Shown: piece by piece, positions 1-11,968 of the stretch
Position numbering within the stretch: position 1 is the stretch's first letter
Layout of the letters: every line of letters begins with the position of its first letter
NCBI RefSeq assembly: GCF_029714205.1
Contig: NZ_CP121648.1
Location: forward strand, 4,787,001-4,851,000
Length of the DNA stretch: 64,000 nt
Direction: 5' to 3'
DNA from: Methylobacterium sp. CB376
Lineage (GTDB): Bacteria > Pseudomonadota > Alphaproteobacteria > Rhizobiales > Beijerinckiaceae
Notes under the pieces: model-generated
The model's database searches: none
Told to the model about the DNA's origin: nothing
What the model saw: only the letters and a program-made list of their open reading frames with translations
Program-made: the position numbers and the translations under genes

Positions 1-52
1 TGCGCGGCACGGTGTGCGTCCACCCATTCGCCTGAGAGAACCGAGGTCTCCG

Positions 53-973
53 ATGGTCTCCACCGCCTTCCGTCCGAGCCGCGAGAGCCGCCGCCCCATC
101 CGGGTCTCCTTCGAGTTCTTCCCGCCCAAGACGACCGAGATGGAGGAGACCCTGTGGTCCTCCATCGAGCGCCTCGCGCCGCTGCAGCCCAACTTCGTCT
201 CGGTGACCTACGGGGCCGGCGGCTCGACCCGCGAGCGCACCCACAATACGGTCGCGCGGCTGGTGCGCGAGACCAGCCTGAAGCCCGCCGCCCACCTGAC
301 CTGCGTGGCCGCCACGCAGGAGGAGGTGGACGAGGTCGTGCGCTCCTACTGGGACGCGGGCGTGCGCCACATCGTGGCCCTGCGCGGGGATCCGGCCGAG
401 GGCGTCGGCACGGCCTATCGCGCGCATCCGGGCGGCTATGCCCGCTCCTGCGACCTCGTCGCCGGCATCAAGCGCATCGGTGACTTCCAGGTCTCGGTCT
501 CGGCCTATCCGGAGCGCCACCCGGAGGCGCCCTCCCTCGACGCCGACATCGACGCGCTCAAGGCCAAGGTCGACAACGGCGCCGACCGCGCCATCACCCA
601 GTTCTTCTTCGATAACGACCTCTTCTTCCGCTACCTCGACCGGGTGCAGGCGCGCGGGATCGACATTCCGATCATCCCGGGCATCCTGCCGGTGCAGAAC
701 TTCAAGCAGGCCGCGAGCTTCGCCAAGCGCACCGGCGCCTCGGTGCCGGAATGGCTGGCCGCGCGCTTCGAGGGCCTCGAGGACGATGTCGGCACCCGCA
801 AGCTGGTGGCGGCGGCGGTGGCGGCCGAGCAGGTGCTTGACCTCGTCGACCGCGGCGTCACGGACTTCCACTTCTACACGATGAACCGCGCCGACCTCGT
901 CTACGCGATCTGCCACCTGCTCGGCCTGCGCGCCCTGCCGAGCGCGCCGGTCGCCGAGAAGGCGGCGGCGTGA
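53..973 (+). CDS. metF: 5,10-methylenetetrahydrofolate reductase
   Basis: This enzyme reduces 5,10-methylene-THF to 5-methyl-THF with FAD and NAD(P)H, supplying the methyl group used by MetH next door. The 306-residue product is about the usual MetF length. It starts with the family signature FEFFPPKT near residue 18, has the ALRGDP loop near residue 115, and has ITQFFFD near residue 183, which fits the TIM-barrel fold. I chose the ATG at 53, which follows a GAGG-rich stretch and gives a normal N-terminus. The frame stays open upstream to 14, but those 13 codons look like leader. It is probably cotranscribed with metH, about 200 bp downstream on the same strand. Confidence 0.95.
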   Translation: MVSTAFRPSRESRRPIRVSFEFFPPKTTEMEETLWSSIERLAPLQPNFVSVTYGAGGSTRERTHNTVARLVRETSLKPAAHLTCVAATQEEVDEVVRSYWDAGVRHIVALRGDPAEGVGTAYRAHPGGYARSCDLVAGIKRIGDFQVSVSAYPERHPEAPSLDADIDALKAKVDNGADRAITQFFFDNDLFFRYLDRVQARGIDIPIIPGILPVQNFKQAASFAKRTGASVPEWLAARFEGLEDDVGTRKLVAAAVAAEQVLDLVDRGVTDFHFYTMNRADLVYAICHLLGLRALPSAPVAEKAAA

Positions 974-1175
974 GCGGGTCCCGGCCGGGCACTCGGCCGG
1001 GGCCGCCCCGCACGACGCGGCCGCGCCGCCCAGGGCGCGGGGCCGGCGCGGCCGGAGCGCCAATCGAGGCGATCGAGGCGCCGCGCGCCGCGCGCACGGC
1101 CCCGGTCGCCGCGCCTGACCCCATCCTTCCCAGCGGGCCGGCCTCGCGCCGGTCCAGATTCCGGACCCTTGCCCG

Positions 1176-4919
<3,744 letters not shown>

Positions 4920-4930
4920 TCCGCCGGGCG

Positions 4931-4964
4931 GCGGCTCATTCCGCCGCGGGGCGGAATGAGCCGC
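4931..4964 (+). terminator. 15-bp perfect hairpin after metH
   Basis: Bases 4931-4945 and 4950-4964 are perfect inverted repeats (arm GCGGCTCATTCCGCC) around a GCGG tetraloop, 11 bp after the metH stop codon. No T-tract follows, so it may act as a transcript 3' end or RNA-stabilising hairpin rather than a classical intrinsic terminator. Both arms are exact, so chance is unlikely. Confidence 0.6.
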
Positions 4965-5044
4965 GGCGTGTCGCGCGGCGGAGCTTGACCGATCGCCTCG
5001 CCCCGGCCCAAAGCTGGGGCGGGCGCGGGTGCGGAAGGTTGGCG

Positions 5045-5458
5045 ATGCGGACAGGTCTGTGGGTGGTCGCGAGCCTCGCCGTCCTCGCCTCTTCCGGCTG
5101 CGTGGAATTCGGCTACGTCTCGCAGACCTACGCGAGCCTGAGGCCGCAGGTCGTGACGATCGGCTGCAACGACCCCTACGAGGTGTTCGACGAGCGGCAG
5201 ACGCGCCGGATGCTGATCGTCTCGAACGGCCTGCGCGAGGTCGCCGGTTGCGGCCTCGACGGGGCCGACCCGGCCCTGACGCGCCGCAAGCGCTTCAGGG
5301 ACGCGGCCGTGACCTACCTGAGCGAGACGGACCGCGAGACCTGCCGGATCACCGCCGAGACGGTGTTCGACGACCTGCGCACCGAGTTCGCCTATGCCTG
5401 CGCGGAGCCGGTCGAGAAGCCGGGCACCAAGGTGAGGCGGCTTCCGGGGCGGACCTGA
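5045..5458 (+). CDS. Small putative lipoprotein of unknown function
   Basis: The 137-residue product begins with a short basic N-terminus and a hydrophobic segment ending in LASSGC, a good lipobox with the lipidated cysteine at residue 19. That predicts a lipoprotein exported by Sec. The mature part has several cysteines (IGCND, AGCGLDG, ETCRITAE, YACAEP), some of which could form disulfides in the periplasm. I recognise no domain. I prefer the ATG at 5045 because it places the lipobox correctly; the frame is open to a TTG at 4985. It is followed tail to tail by a small gene on the other strand. Confidence 0.7.
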   Translation: MRTGLWVVASLAVLASSGCVEFGYVSQTYASLRPQVVTIGCNDPYEVFDERQTRRMLIVSNGLREVAGCGLDGADPALTRRKRFRDAAVTYLSETDRETCRITAETVFDDLRTEFAYACAEPVEKPGTKVRRLPGRT

Positions 5459-5511
5459 GGAGACACGCGCGGTGGGACGGCGCTGACACCCCGGCGCATG
5501 CGCGGGGCGCC

Positions 5512-5724
5512 TCAGCCCTGGCCGGTCGGCTTCGGATGCGGGAAGGTGCGCTCGGCCGCGTCGCCCGCCGCGGCCAGCAGCGCCCGGGCGAAGCGCCGCG
5601 CCTCGCCCCGATCCAGCGCGATCACCGCCGTCACCGGCTCGCCGCCGAGTTCGGACAGGCCGAACTCAACCTGCACGCCCGCTTCCGTCGGCGTCACCCG
5701 CAGGGTCCAGTCGCGTTCGCTCAT
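5512..5724 (-). CDS. Small conserved-looking protein, unknown function
   Basis: A 70-residue reading frame begins at ATG 5724, with an adjacent GTG at 5727 as an alternative start. The composition alternates hydrophobic and charged residues (WTLRVTPTEAG, VQVEFGLSELGGEP), as in a small alpha/beta fold. There is no signal peptide or membrane segment. It converges with the upstream lipoprotein gene and diverges from the Fae-like gene. On the minus strand a TATAGG hexamer around 5766-5771 lies where its promoter could be. I do not recognise a family. It is supported mainly by position, a plausible start and protein-like composition. Confidence 0.5.
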   Translation of the reverse strand: MSERDWTLRVTPTEAGVQVEFGLSELGGEPVTAVIALDRGEARRFARALLAAAGDAAERTFPHPKPTGQG

Positions 5725-5893
5725 CACGGCGCATTCCAGGACGGGACGCTCCCGCCGCGAATCAGCCTATAGACCATTTTCCGCCGCCCGCGACCTGTCC
5801 GACTGCGCAGGGGCGGTTGACCCGCGCCCGCCGCGCGTGGTGGGTGCCCCCCGTCAGGCGGGGCGCCCTCCGTCCCGCGCGCAGGATGAAGCG

Positions 5894-6439
5894 ATGAGCG
5901 AGATTCTCTTCCGCACCGGGGAGGCCACCGTGCTGGCCGCCGAGGGCCAGTTCACCGACGCCATGCCGGAGGTGCTGATCGGATCGGTGCGCGGCCCGGT
6001 CGGGACCGCCTTCGCGTCGATGATGGGGCAGGTCCAGGGCCACACCCGGATGTTCGTGGTGCGCGACCTCAACCAGCTCGTCCGCCCGGCCACCATGATG
6101 ACCACCAAGGCGACGATCCAATCCGCCGACTACGTCGAGCTCCTCGGCGGCGTGGTCCAGGCCGCCACCGGCGACGCCATCGTCGATTGCGTGATCGAGG
6201 GCATCCTGCCGAAGCAGGGCCTGGACGAGCTGTGCATGATCATCATGATCTGGCTCGATCCGCGCTGCGCCGACGATGCGAATCTCGACCGCAAGGACCT
6301 CTACCGGACCAATTACGAGGCGACGAAGCTCGCGATCGCCCGCGCCCTCAAGGGCGAACCGACGATCGAGGAACTGATCGCCAACCGGAAGACCGTGAAG
6401 CACTACGCCCTGGAGGACGTGATCGACTACGAGGCGTGA
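5894..6439 (+). CDS. Formaldehyde-activating enzyme (Fae) paralogue lacking the catalytic His
   Basis: The 181-residue protein aligns along its length with Fae, which condenses formaldehyde with tetrahydromethanopterin in methylotrophs. Shared landmarks are RGPVGTAF near residues 33-40, [14 protein letters not shown] near 100-115, the [17 protein letters not shown] stretch and a terminal RKTVKHYAL. In authentic Fae a histidine (His17 in M. extorquens) sits in AHIDLIIG and is the proposed catalytic residue. Here the aligned stretch is AMPEVLIG, with Met24 in that place. It is therefore probably not an ordinary Fae and may be a Fae2/Fae3-like binding or sensing protein. The start is ATG 5894, with AGGA just upstream. 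No methanopterin genes are adjacent. Confidence 0.85.
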   Translation: MSEILFRTGEATVLAAEGQFTDAMPEVLIGSVRGPVGTAFASMMGQVQGHTRMFVVRDLNQLVRPATMMTTKATIQSADYVELLGGVVQAATGDAIVDCVIEGILPKQGLDELCMIIMIWLDPRCADDANLDRKDLYRTNYEATKLAIARALKGEPTIEELIANRKTVKHYALEDVIDYEA

Positions 6440-6570
6440 CCGCGCGATCACGCAGGGCGGGAACGCTGTGTCCGGCCGAGCGTGGCGGTTGACCCCCGGC
6501 GGCCGCGCCCCAAGGTGCGCGCCGCCTGCAGGGCCGACTCTCCGGCCCATCGCGCCGACCGAGGCATCCG

Positions 6571-7605
6571 ATGCGTCTCCGCCGTGCCGTCCTGGTCCTG
6601 TCCACGCTCGTCCTGATCGGATCGGGGCCGGCCTTCGCCCAGGGCGAGGCCGCCCCTGCCCCCGCCGCGCCGAAACCCGAGGCGCCGCGGGGAGCGGCCC
6701 GAAAGCCCGCCTCCTCGGCGATCCAGATCTGGGACGCGCGGATCGAGGGCGGCGACCTGCGCATCTCCGGCAATGTCGGCAAGGCGGGCGTGACCGTCTC
6801 GCTCGACGACGAGGTCGCGGTCCAGAGCGACCGGCGCGGCCGCTTCGCGATCAAGGTCCCGTACGTTCCGCAGACCTGCGTGGCGACCCTGACGGCGGGC
6901 GAGGAGTCGCGCGAGGTCGCGGTGGCGAATTGCGCCCCGCAGGGCCAGCCCGGCCCCGCCGGCCAGCCCGGGCCGACCGGCCCGCAGGGCGTGGCCGGCC
7001 TGCCCGGCCCGAAGGGCGACCCAGGCCCGCAGGGACCGGCGGGTCCCAAGGGGGAGCCCGGGCCCAAGGGGGAGCCCGGGCCCAAGGGGGAGCCCGGGCC
7101 CAAGGGGGAGCCCGGGCCCAAGGGTGAGCCCGGGCCCAAGGGTGAGCCCGGGCCCAAGGGTGAGCCCGGACCCAAGGGGGAGCCGGGCCCGCGCGGAGAG
7201 GCCGGACCTCAGGGCGCGCTGGGGCCCAAGGGCGAAGCTGGATCAAGGGGCGAACCCGGACCAAGGGGCGAACCCGGCCCGAAGGGAGAGGCGGGGCTGG
7301 CTGGCGCGCCCGGCCCGAAGGGCGAGGCCGGTCCGCGCGGACCGCAGGGCGAGCGCGGACCCCCGGGCGCGCCCGGCGCGGCGGCCCCCGGCGCCGCGGC
7401 GACGGCGCTGCCGATGCGGGTCCTGCGCAGCGAGACCTGCGCCACCGGCTCCTGCGAACTCGCCTGCGAGGGCGGCGAGACGCTGCTCTCGGCCTATTGC
7501 GTGCGGGCCGGCGCGCCGACCTTCACGCGGCGGGAGGGCGGGCAGGCCGCGGCCTTCTGCCCGTCCGAGAGCGCCGGCATCGTCGCGGTCTGCGCGAAGC
7601 TCTGA
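6571..7605 (+). CDS. Exported collagen-like repeat protein
   Basis: The 344-residue product starts with a Sec signal peptide ending in GPAFA at residue 23. A small beta-rich domain follows at about 48-120 ([18 protein letters not shown], later [12 protein letters not shown] and FAIKV). A long run of Gly-X-Y triplets extends from about 127 to 270, including eight tandem GPKGEP hexapeptides. The C-terminal domain of about 70 residues has six cysteines, probably disulfide bonded ([12 protein letters not shown]). Gly-X-Y repeats form triple helices, so it is likely a trimeric surface or periplasmic stalk. No anchoring motif is visible. It is flanked downstream by the dispersed intergenic element. 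Confidence 0.85.
   Translation: MRLRRAVLVLSTLVLIGSGPAFAQGEAAPAPAAPKPEAPRGAARKPASSAIQIWDARIEGGDLRISGNVGKAGVTVSLDDEVAVQSDRRGRFAIKVPYVPQTCVATLTAGEESREVAVANCAPQGQPGPAGQPGPTGPQGVAGLPGPKGDPGPQGPAGPKGEPGPKGEPGPKGEPGPKGEPGPKGEPGPKGEPGPKGEPGPKGEPGPRGEAGPQGALGPKGEAGSRGEPGPRGEPGPKGEAGLAGAPGPKGEAGPRGPQGERGPPGAPGAAAPGAAATALPMRVLRSETCATGSCELACEGGETLLSAYCVRAGAPTFTRREGGQAAAFCPSESAGIVAVCAKL
7042..7185 (+). repeat. Eight near-identical 18-bp tandem repeats
   Basis: Eight consecutive 18-bp units (GGGCCCAAGGGGGAGCCC and one- or two-base variants) each encode GPKGEP. Variation is mostly silent (GGG versus GGT, GGG versus GGA). The near identity at DNA level points to recent slippage or unequal recombination, so copy number probably varies between strains and changes the collagen stalk length in steps of six residues. 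Confidence 0.9.
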
Positions 7606-7610
7606 GACGA

Positions 7611-7673
7611 CATCCGACGGATTGCTTCGCCTTGCGGATGTCGGCGTCGCTCAGGCGCCGCGCGGGCTTGTGA
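7611..7673 (+). repeat. Dispersed convergent-gap element, copy 1
   Basis: The gap between the collagen-like gene and the converging flavoprotein gene holds a copy of an element seen four more times in this window. The diagnostic core is GCGGATGTCGGC followed by TCGCTCAGGCGCCGCGC and GGGCTTGTGA. A shorter inverted motif (ATCCG...CGGAT) precedes it. The element contains no gene. It has the size and placement of a REP-like extragenic palindromic sequence. Confidence 0.8.
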
Positions 7674-7714
7674 CGCTGTCCGGACGCGATCGTCCGGACA
7701 GCCCATGAGCCGGA

Positions 7715-8929
7715 TCAGCGGCGCGCCAGCCAGGCCAGAACGCCCTCGGCGGCGGCCCGGCCGGTGGCGAAGCTCGCCTGCAGCAGGTAGCCGCCGGTCG
7801 GCGCCTCCCAGTCGAGCATCTCGCCCGCCAGGAAGGTCCCCGGCCGGCCCGTCAGCATGAAGCGCGCGTCGATCGCCCCGAGGGCGACGCCGCCCGCCGA
7901 CGAGATCGCCCGGGCCAGGGGCTGGAGCCCGGTCAGGGTCAGCGGCGCGGCCTTGACCAGCCGGGCGAGCGCGTCGGGCGCGGCCGGCAGGTCGCGGCCG
8001 GCGGCCTCCCGCAGCAGGCCCGCCGCGACCGGGCTCAGCGACCCCGCCTTGCGCAGGGTCGTGGCGCGCGACTGCCCGGGGCGGGCGGAGGCGAGCCTGC
8101 GGGCGAGGAGGTCGGCCTCGAGGTCCGGCCGCAGGTCGACGGTGAGGCGCGCGGCGCCCGTCGCCAGGATCGCCTCGCGCAGCGCGCGCGACAGCGCGTA
8201 GACCGCGCCGCCCTCGATCCCCTCCGCGGTGACGACGGCCTCGCCGCGCACCCGCTGCCCGCCCGCGCTCAGCGCGATCCGCTTGAGCGGCGCGCCGGCG
8301 AAGCGGGACGCGAAGGGCTCCGACCATTCCACCCGGAACCCCGCATTGGCCGGGCGCAGCGGCGCGACCGGGATGCCGGCCTCCCGCAGCAGCGGCACCC
8401 AGCTCCCGTCCGAGCCGAGGCGCGGCCAGCTCCCGCCGCCGAGGGCGAGCAGCGTCGCGTCGGCGGCGAGGATGGCCTCGCCCTCGGGCCCGGCGAGACG
8501 CAGCCCGCCATGCGGGGCGAAGCCGATCCAGCGCGTGCGCGTGCGCAGCGCGACGCCCGAAGCCGCGAGCCGCGCGAGCCAGGCCCGCAGCAGCGGCGAG
8601 GCCTTGAAGGCGGTCGGGAAGACGCGCCCGCTCGATCCCACGAAGGTCGGCTGGCCGAGTTCCTCGCACCACGCCCGGAGGGCGTCGGGCGGGAAGGCGC
8701 GGATCGCCGCCGCGACCGCGCCGCCGGCCGGGTGGTAGCGGGCGAGGAACTCCTCCAGCGGTTCGCTGTGGGTGAGGTTGAGCCCCCCGCGCCCGGCGAT
8801 CAGGAGCTTGCGGGCGGGCGAGGGCATCCGCTCGATCACCGTCACGGCGCACCCCGCCCGCGCCAGGGTCTCTGCCGCGAACAGGCCCGCCGGCCCCGCC
8901 CCGATCACCGCCACGCGCGCATCCGTCAT
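7715..8929 (-). CDS. HI0933/YhiN-family flavoprotein (NAD(P)/FAD-dependent oxidoreductase)
   Basis: The 404-residue protein opens with a dinucleotide-binding GAGPAGLFAAETLA at residues 10-23 and an acidic residue closing the second strand (VIERMPSPARKLLIAG). The family signature GRGGLNLTHSE follows near residue 48, and GEMLDWEAPTGGYLLQ lies near the C-terminus (about 369-384). These are hallmarks of HI0933-like flavoproteins (TIGR03862 group), which bind FAD but whose substrate is mostly unknown. The start ATG at 8929 gives a complete Rossmann motif. It is divergent from the TerC gene and convergent with the collagen-like gene. Confidence 0.88.
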   Translation of the reverse strand: MTDARVAVIGAGPAGLFAAETLARAGCAVTVIERMPSPARKLLIAGRGGLNLTHSEPLEEFLARYHPAGGAVAAAIRAFPPDALRAWCEELGQPTFVGSSGRVFPTAFKASPLLRAWLARLAASGVALRTRTRWIGFAPHGGLRLAGPEGEAILAADATLLALGGGSWPRLGSDGSWVPLLREAGIPVAPLRPANAGFRVEWSEPFASRFAGAPLKRIALSAGGQRVRGEAVVTAEGIEGGAVYALSRALREAILATGAARLTVDLRPDLEADLLARRLASARPGQSRATTLRKAGSLSPVAAGLLREAAGRDLPAAPDALARLVKAAPLTLTGLQPLARAISSAGGVALGAIDARFMLTGRPGTFLAGEMLDWEAPTGGYLLQASFATGRAAAEGVLAWLARR

Positions 8930-9006
8930 GGCCGGACCAGAGCGCCGCCGCGGCGCCCTCTGTCAACCGCCCGCCCTTGATCCGCCGGCCCGCGCGACTT
9001 AAGTGC

Positions 9007-9077
9007 AAAGCATCGGCTGCGGGCCCCTCTGGCGAGCCGCGCTTCTGAGCGCCTCGTGATGTCGGAGCCGATGCTTT
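9007..9077 (+). promoter_or_regulatory. Candidate structured leader of the TerC/Alx gene
   Basis: Bases 9007-9018 and 9066-9077 form a perfect 12-bp inverted repeat (arm AAAGCATCGGCT). They enclose 47 nt that contain further short helices (GCGG with CCGC). The closing stem ends 15 nt before the TerC start codon. TerC/Alx genes in other bacteria are often controlled by the manganese-sensing yybP-ykoY RNA. The position fits, but I cannot find that class's conserved GGGGAGUAG loop. It is a structured leader of unproven class. Confidence 0.5.
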
Positions 9078-9092
9078 CTCCCGTAAGCATCC

Positions 9093-10130
9093 ATGGTCCC
9101 GCGCATGGTCGAACTCCTCTCCGTCGCATGGCTCGGCAAGCCGATCTGGATGTGGCTCCTGTTCCACGCCGTGATCGTGCTGCTCCTCGCCTTCGATCTC
9201 GGCCTGCTGCACCGTGACAGCAACCGCGAGATCGGTGTGAAGGAGAGCTTGCTGCTCACCGCCTTCTATCTCAGCCTCGGTTTGCTCTTCGGCGGCTGGA
9301 TCTGGTGGTATCTTGGGCCACAGGCGGGGCAGGAATACATCGCCGGATTGGTCGTCGAGAAATCGCTCTCGATGGACAACGTTTTCGTCATCGCGGTGAT
9401 CTTCGGGTTCCTGGGCATCCCGCGGGTCGCGCAGCACCGGGTCCTGCTCTGGGGCATCCTGGCGGCGGTGCTGCTGCGCGGTCTGATGATCGGGCTGGGC
9501 GCGGCGCTGGTGCACGAGGCGGAGTGGGTGCTGACCTTCTTCGCGGCGTTCCTGATCTACGCGGGCGCCCGCATGCTGTTCTCGGGGGCCGAGGAGGACG
9601 ACGAGGGCGAGACGGCGAACCGCTTCGCCGCCTTCATGCGCTGCCGCTTCCGGGTGACGCCGGACCTGCACGGCCACCGCTTCACGGTGCGCCTGCCCGA
9701 CCCGAAGACCGGCCGGATGGTGCGCTGGTTCACGCCGCTGGCCCTGGCCCTGGTCCTGGTCAACGGCGCCGACGTGATCTTCGCGGTCGACAGCGTCCCG
9801 GCGATCTTCGCCATCACCACCGACACCTACGTGGTCTATACCTCGAACATCTTCGCGATCCTGGGCCTGCGCGCGCTCTACTTCGCGCTCGCCGCGATGG
9901 TCGACCGCTTCGCCTATCTGAAGACGGCGCTGGCGCTGATCCTGATCTTCATCGGCACGAAGATCGTGGTGGCCGACACCTTCGGCTGGATCGACATCGA
10001 GCCCTGGGTGTCGCTGGTCGTGACCGTGTCCCTGCTGGCCGTCGGGATCGCCTACAGCCTGTGGCGCACCCGCGAGGCGCCCCATCCGATCGTCGAGGAG
10101 CCGGTCGAGCGGCGGGCGGTGCGGGGGTAG
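9093..10130 (+). CDS. TerC/Alx-family integral membrane protein (probable metal exporter)
   Basis: The 345-residue protein has about eight to nine predicted membrane segments and the family hallmarks. These are VVEKSLSMDNVFVIAVIFGF near residues 88-107 and NGADVIFAVDSVPAIFAITTD near 224-244, whose acidic residues lie inside membrane helices. TerC, Alx and MeeF homologues are implicated in Mn2+ export and in supplying manganese to exported proteins. This one is solitary, not in a tellurite cluster. An in-frame ATG at 9105 is an alternative start. The long-stem leader just upstream suggests RNA-level control. Confidence 0.9.
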   Translation: MVPRMVELLSVAWLGKPIWMWLLFHAVIVLLLAFDLGLLHRDSNREIGVKESLLLTAFYLSLGLLFGGWIWWYLGPQAGQEYIAGLVVEKSLSMDNVFVIAVIFGFLGIPRVAQHRVLLWGILAAVLLRGLMIGLGAALVHEAEWVLTFFAAFLIYAGARMLFSGAEEDDEGETANRFAAFMRCRFRVTPDLHGHRFTVRLPDPKTGRMVRWFTPLALALVLVNGADVIFAVDSVPAIFAITTDTYVVYTSNIFAILGLRALYFALAAMVDRFAYLKTALALILIFIGTKIVVADTFGWIDIEPWVSLVVTVSLLAVGIAYSLWRTREAPHPIVEEPVERRAVRG

Positions 10131-10230
10131 CGCGAGGCCCCGGCGAGGTCCGGCGGCCGCGATTGGTCCGGACGTCCGCTGACCGGCTGCGCCGACCCGG
10201 TCAGGCCGGGGGCGCCGCCACGGGATCCCG

Positions 10231-10358
10231 GATCACACGCCTGCGCGGCGCCTGAGCGAAGCCCACATCCGCCATCCCGAAGGGATCAAGCGGATCACCA
10301 GCCCGCGCGGCGCCTGAGCGAAGCCCAAATCCGCCATCCCGAAGGGATCAAGCGGATT
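10231..10358 (-). repeat. Dispersed convergent-gap element, two tandem copies (62-bp period)
   Basis: The 374-bp gap between the TerC gene and the aminotransferase holds no gene. It carries two head-to-tail copies of the dispersed element on the minus strand, at about 10231-10298 and 10293-10358, repeated with a 62-bp period. Each has ATCCGC-n-ATCCC-GAA-GGGAT-n-GCGGAT nested inverted repeats next to the core GGCTTCGCTCAGGCGCC. In RNA or single-stranded DNA each would fold into a hairpin. I see nothing coding in the remainder of the gap (10131-10230, 10359-10504). Confidence 0.85.
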
Positions 10359-10504
10359 TGGTATGATGCGGTTCCCGCCCGATCCGGTTCTCGATCGACG
10401 GGGTCCGCCTTGCCGGACGGCGATGCCGACCCGACCAAGCGAGGCCCCTCCGGTGCCGGGACCCGCTCGCGCGACGCGGATCCCGTCTCGGCTGCCCTGG
10501 CCGC

Positions 10505-11698
10505 CTACTCGGCGGCCTCGCGGAAGGCCTCGACCTTCCCGCCGAGGATCGCCTGCGCCACCGCCGCACCGCCCGCGCGGTGCGGGATGCCGGCCGCCGC
10601 GAGGCCCATCTCGACGCCCGCGAGGGCGCCCGCGATCGTCAGGTCGTTGAAGTCGCCGATGTGGCCGATCCGGAATACCCGGTCCGCGAGCGGGCCGAGG
10701 CCGCTGCCGAGCGCCATGTTGAACCGCTCCAGCACCAGCGCCCGGAACGCGTCCGCCGAGTGGCCCTCCGGCATCCGCACCGTGGTCACGGTCGGCGAGG
10801 CCTGGGCCGGCACGGCGCACTGGGTCTCGAAACCCCAGTGCCGCACGGCGGCGCGGGTCGCCGCGGCGGCCCGGGCGTGCCGCGCGAAGACCGCGTCGAG
10901 GCCCTCGGCGTGCAGCGTCTCGATTGCGACCTTGAGCCCGTACAGGAGGTTGATCGCGGGGGTCTGCGGGAAGTAGCCGGTGCGGTTGGCCGCCAGCATG
11001 TCCTCCCAATCCCAGTAGGCGCGCGGCAGCGTCGCCTGCCGCGAGGCGGCGAGCGCCTTGTCCGAGACCGCGTTGAAGGCGAGGCCCGGCGGCAGCATCA
11101 GCCCCTTCTGCGAGCCGCCCACCGTGACGTCGACGCCCCAGGCGTCGTGGCGGTAATCGGTCGAGCCGAGCGACGAGATCGTGTCGACCATCAGCAGGGC
11201 CGGGTGGCCGGTGCGGTCGAGGGCGGCGCGCACGCCCTGCACGTCCGAGAGCGTGCCCGTGGCGGTCTCGTTGTGCACGATGCAGACCGCCTTGATCCCG
11301 TGCTGCCGATCCCCGGCGAGGTGCGCCTCGATCGCCGCGACGTCGACGCCCGAGCGCCAGTCGCCCCGGATGAATTCGGGCTTGAGGGAGAGCTTGCGGG
11401 CCATCCGCTCCCACAGCGCGGCGAAGTGGCCGGTCTCGTACATGAGCACGCGGTCGCCGGCCTGGAGCGTGTTGACCAGGGCCGATTCCCAGCCGCCGGT
11501 GCCCGAGGCGGCGTAGATCAGGACCGGGTTCTCGGTCTTGAAGATCGTCTTGATGCCCGCCAGCACCTCGCGCCCGAGCTGCCCGAACTCGGCGCTCCGG
11601 TGGTCGATGACGGGCCTGGCGGTCGCGGCCAGGATCGGCAGCGGCACGTTGGTCGGCCCCGGGATCTGAAGGAAGTGGCGGCCGGGCTGGTGGGACAT
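10505..11698 (-). CDS. Serine-glyoxylate / alanine-glyoxylate type class V aminotransferase
   Basis: The 397-residue PLP enzyme matches the serine-glyoxylate aminotransferase family. Landmarks are QIPGPTNVPLP at residues 11-21, the cofactor-binding ASGTGGWESAL at 64-74, the VDTISSLGS aspartate near 172, and the Schiff-base lysine at 198 (GGSQKGLMLPPG). The family converts serine plus glyoxylate to hydroxypyruvate plus glycine, a step of the serine cycle for one-carbon assimilation. The ATG at 11698 follows a GAGGAA ribosome site; longer forms up to 11797 are unlikely. No other serine-cycle gene is adjacent, so this may be a paralogue or a general alanine/serine-glyoxylate transaminase. Confidence 0.9.
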   Translation of the reverse strand: MSHQPGRHFLQIPGPTNVPLPILAATARPVIDHRSAEFGQLGREVLAGIKTIFKTENPVLIYAASGTGGWESALVNTLQAGDRVLMYETGHFAALWERMARKLSLKPEFIRGDWRSGVDVAAIEAHLAGDRQHGIKAVCIVHNETATGTLSDVQGVRAALDRTGHPALLMVDTISSLGSTDYRHDAWGVDVTVGGSQKGLMLPPGLAFNAVSDKALAASRQATLPRAYWDWEDMLAANRTGYFPQTPAINLLYGLKVAIETLHAEGLDAVFARHARAAAATRAAVRHWGFETQCAVPAQASPTVTTVRMPEGHSADAFRALVLERFNMALGSGLGPLADRVFRIGHIGDFNDLTIAGALAGVEMGLAAAGIPHRAGGAAVAQAILGGKVEAFREAAE

Positions 11699-11968
11699 GG
11701 GCGTTCCTCGGTGCGCGATCCCGCGCCTCGCGGGACGGGTCCGGCGGCCTCTGTGCGCGAATTGCGGCCGGAGGGGAGGGAGGGCTGACGGTGCCACGAG
11801 GACGACCGGCGGCCCCCACGGGCATGCGTCACCGCGCCCCGATCATCGCCGCGCGTTCTGACAAAGGATTAGGCAGCAAACAAGTGCAGTCTGAGCAATG
11901 GCCGCGCAGCGTGGCGGCCCGCGCTGAAATGGCGCGGGGAAGGGGCCGCTTGCCCCGGCAGGGCGCCG

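Noticed and set aside
974..1175. SAM riboswitch or small gene between metF and metH
   Set aside because: The gap is just GC-rich and I find neither conserved riboswitch segments nor a credible reading frame.
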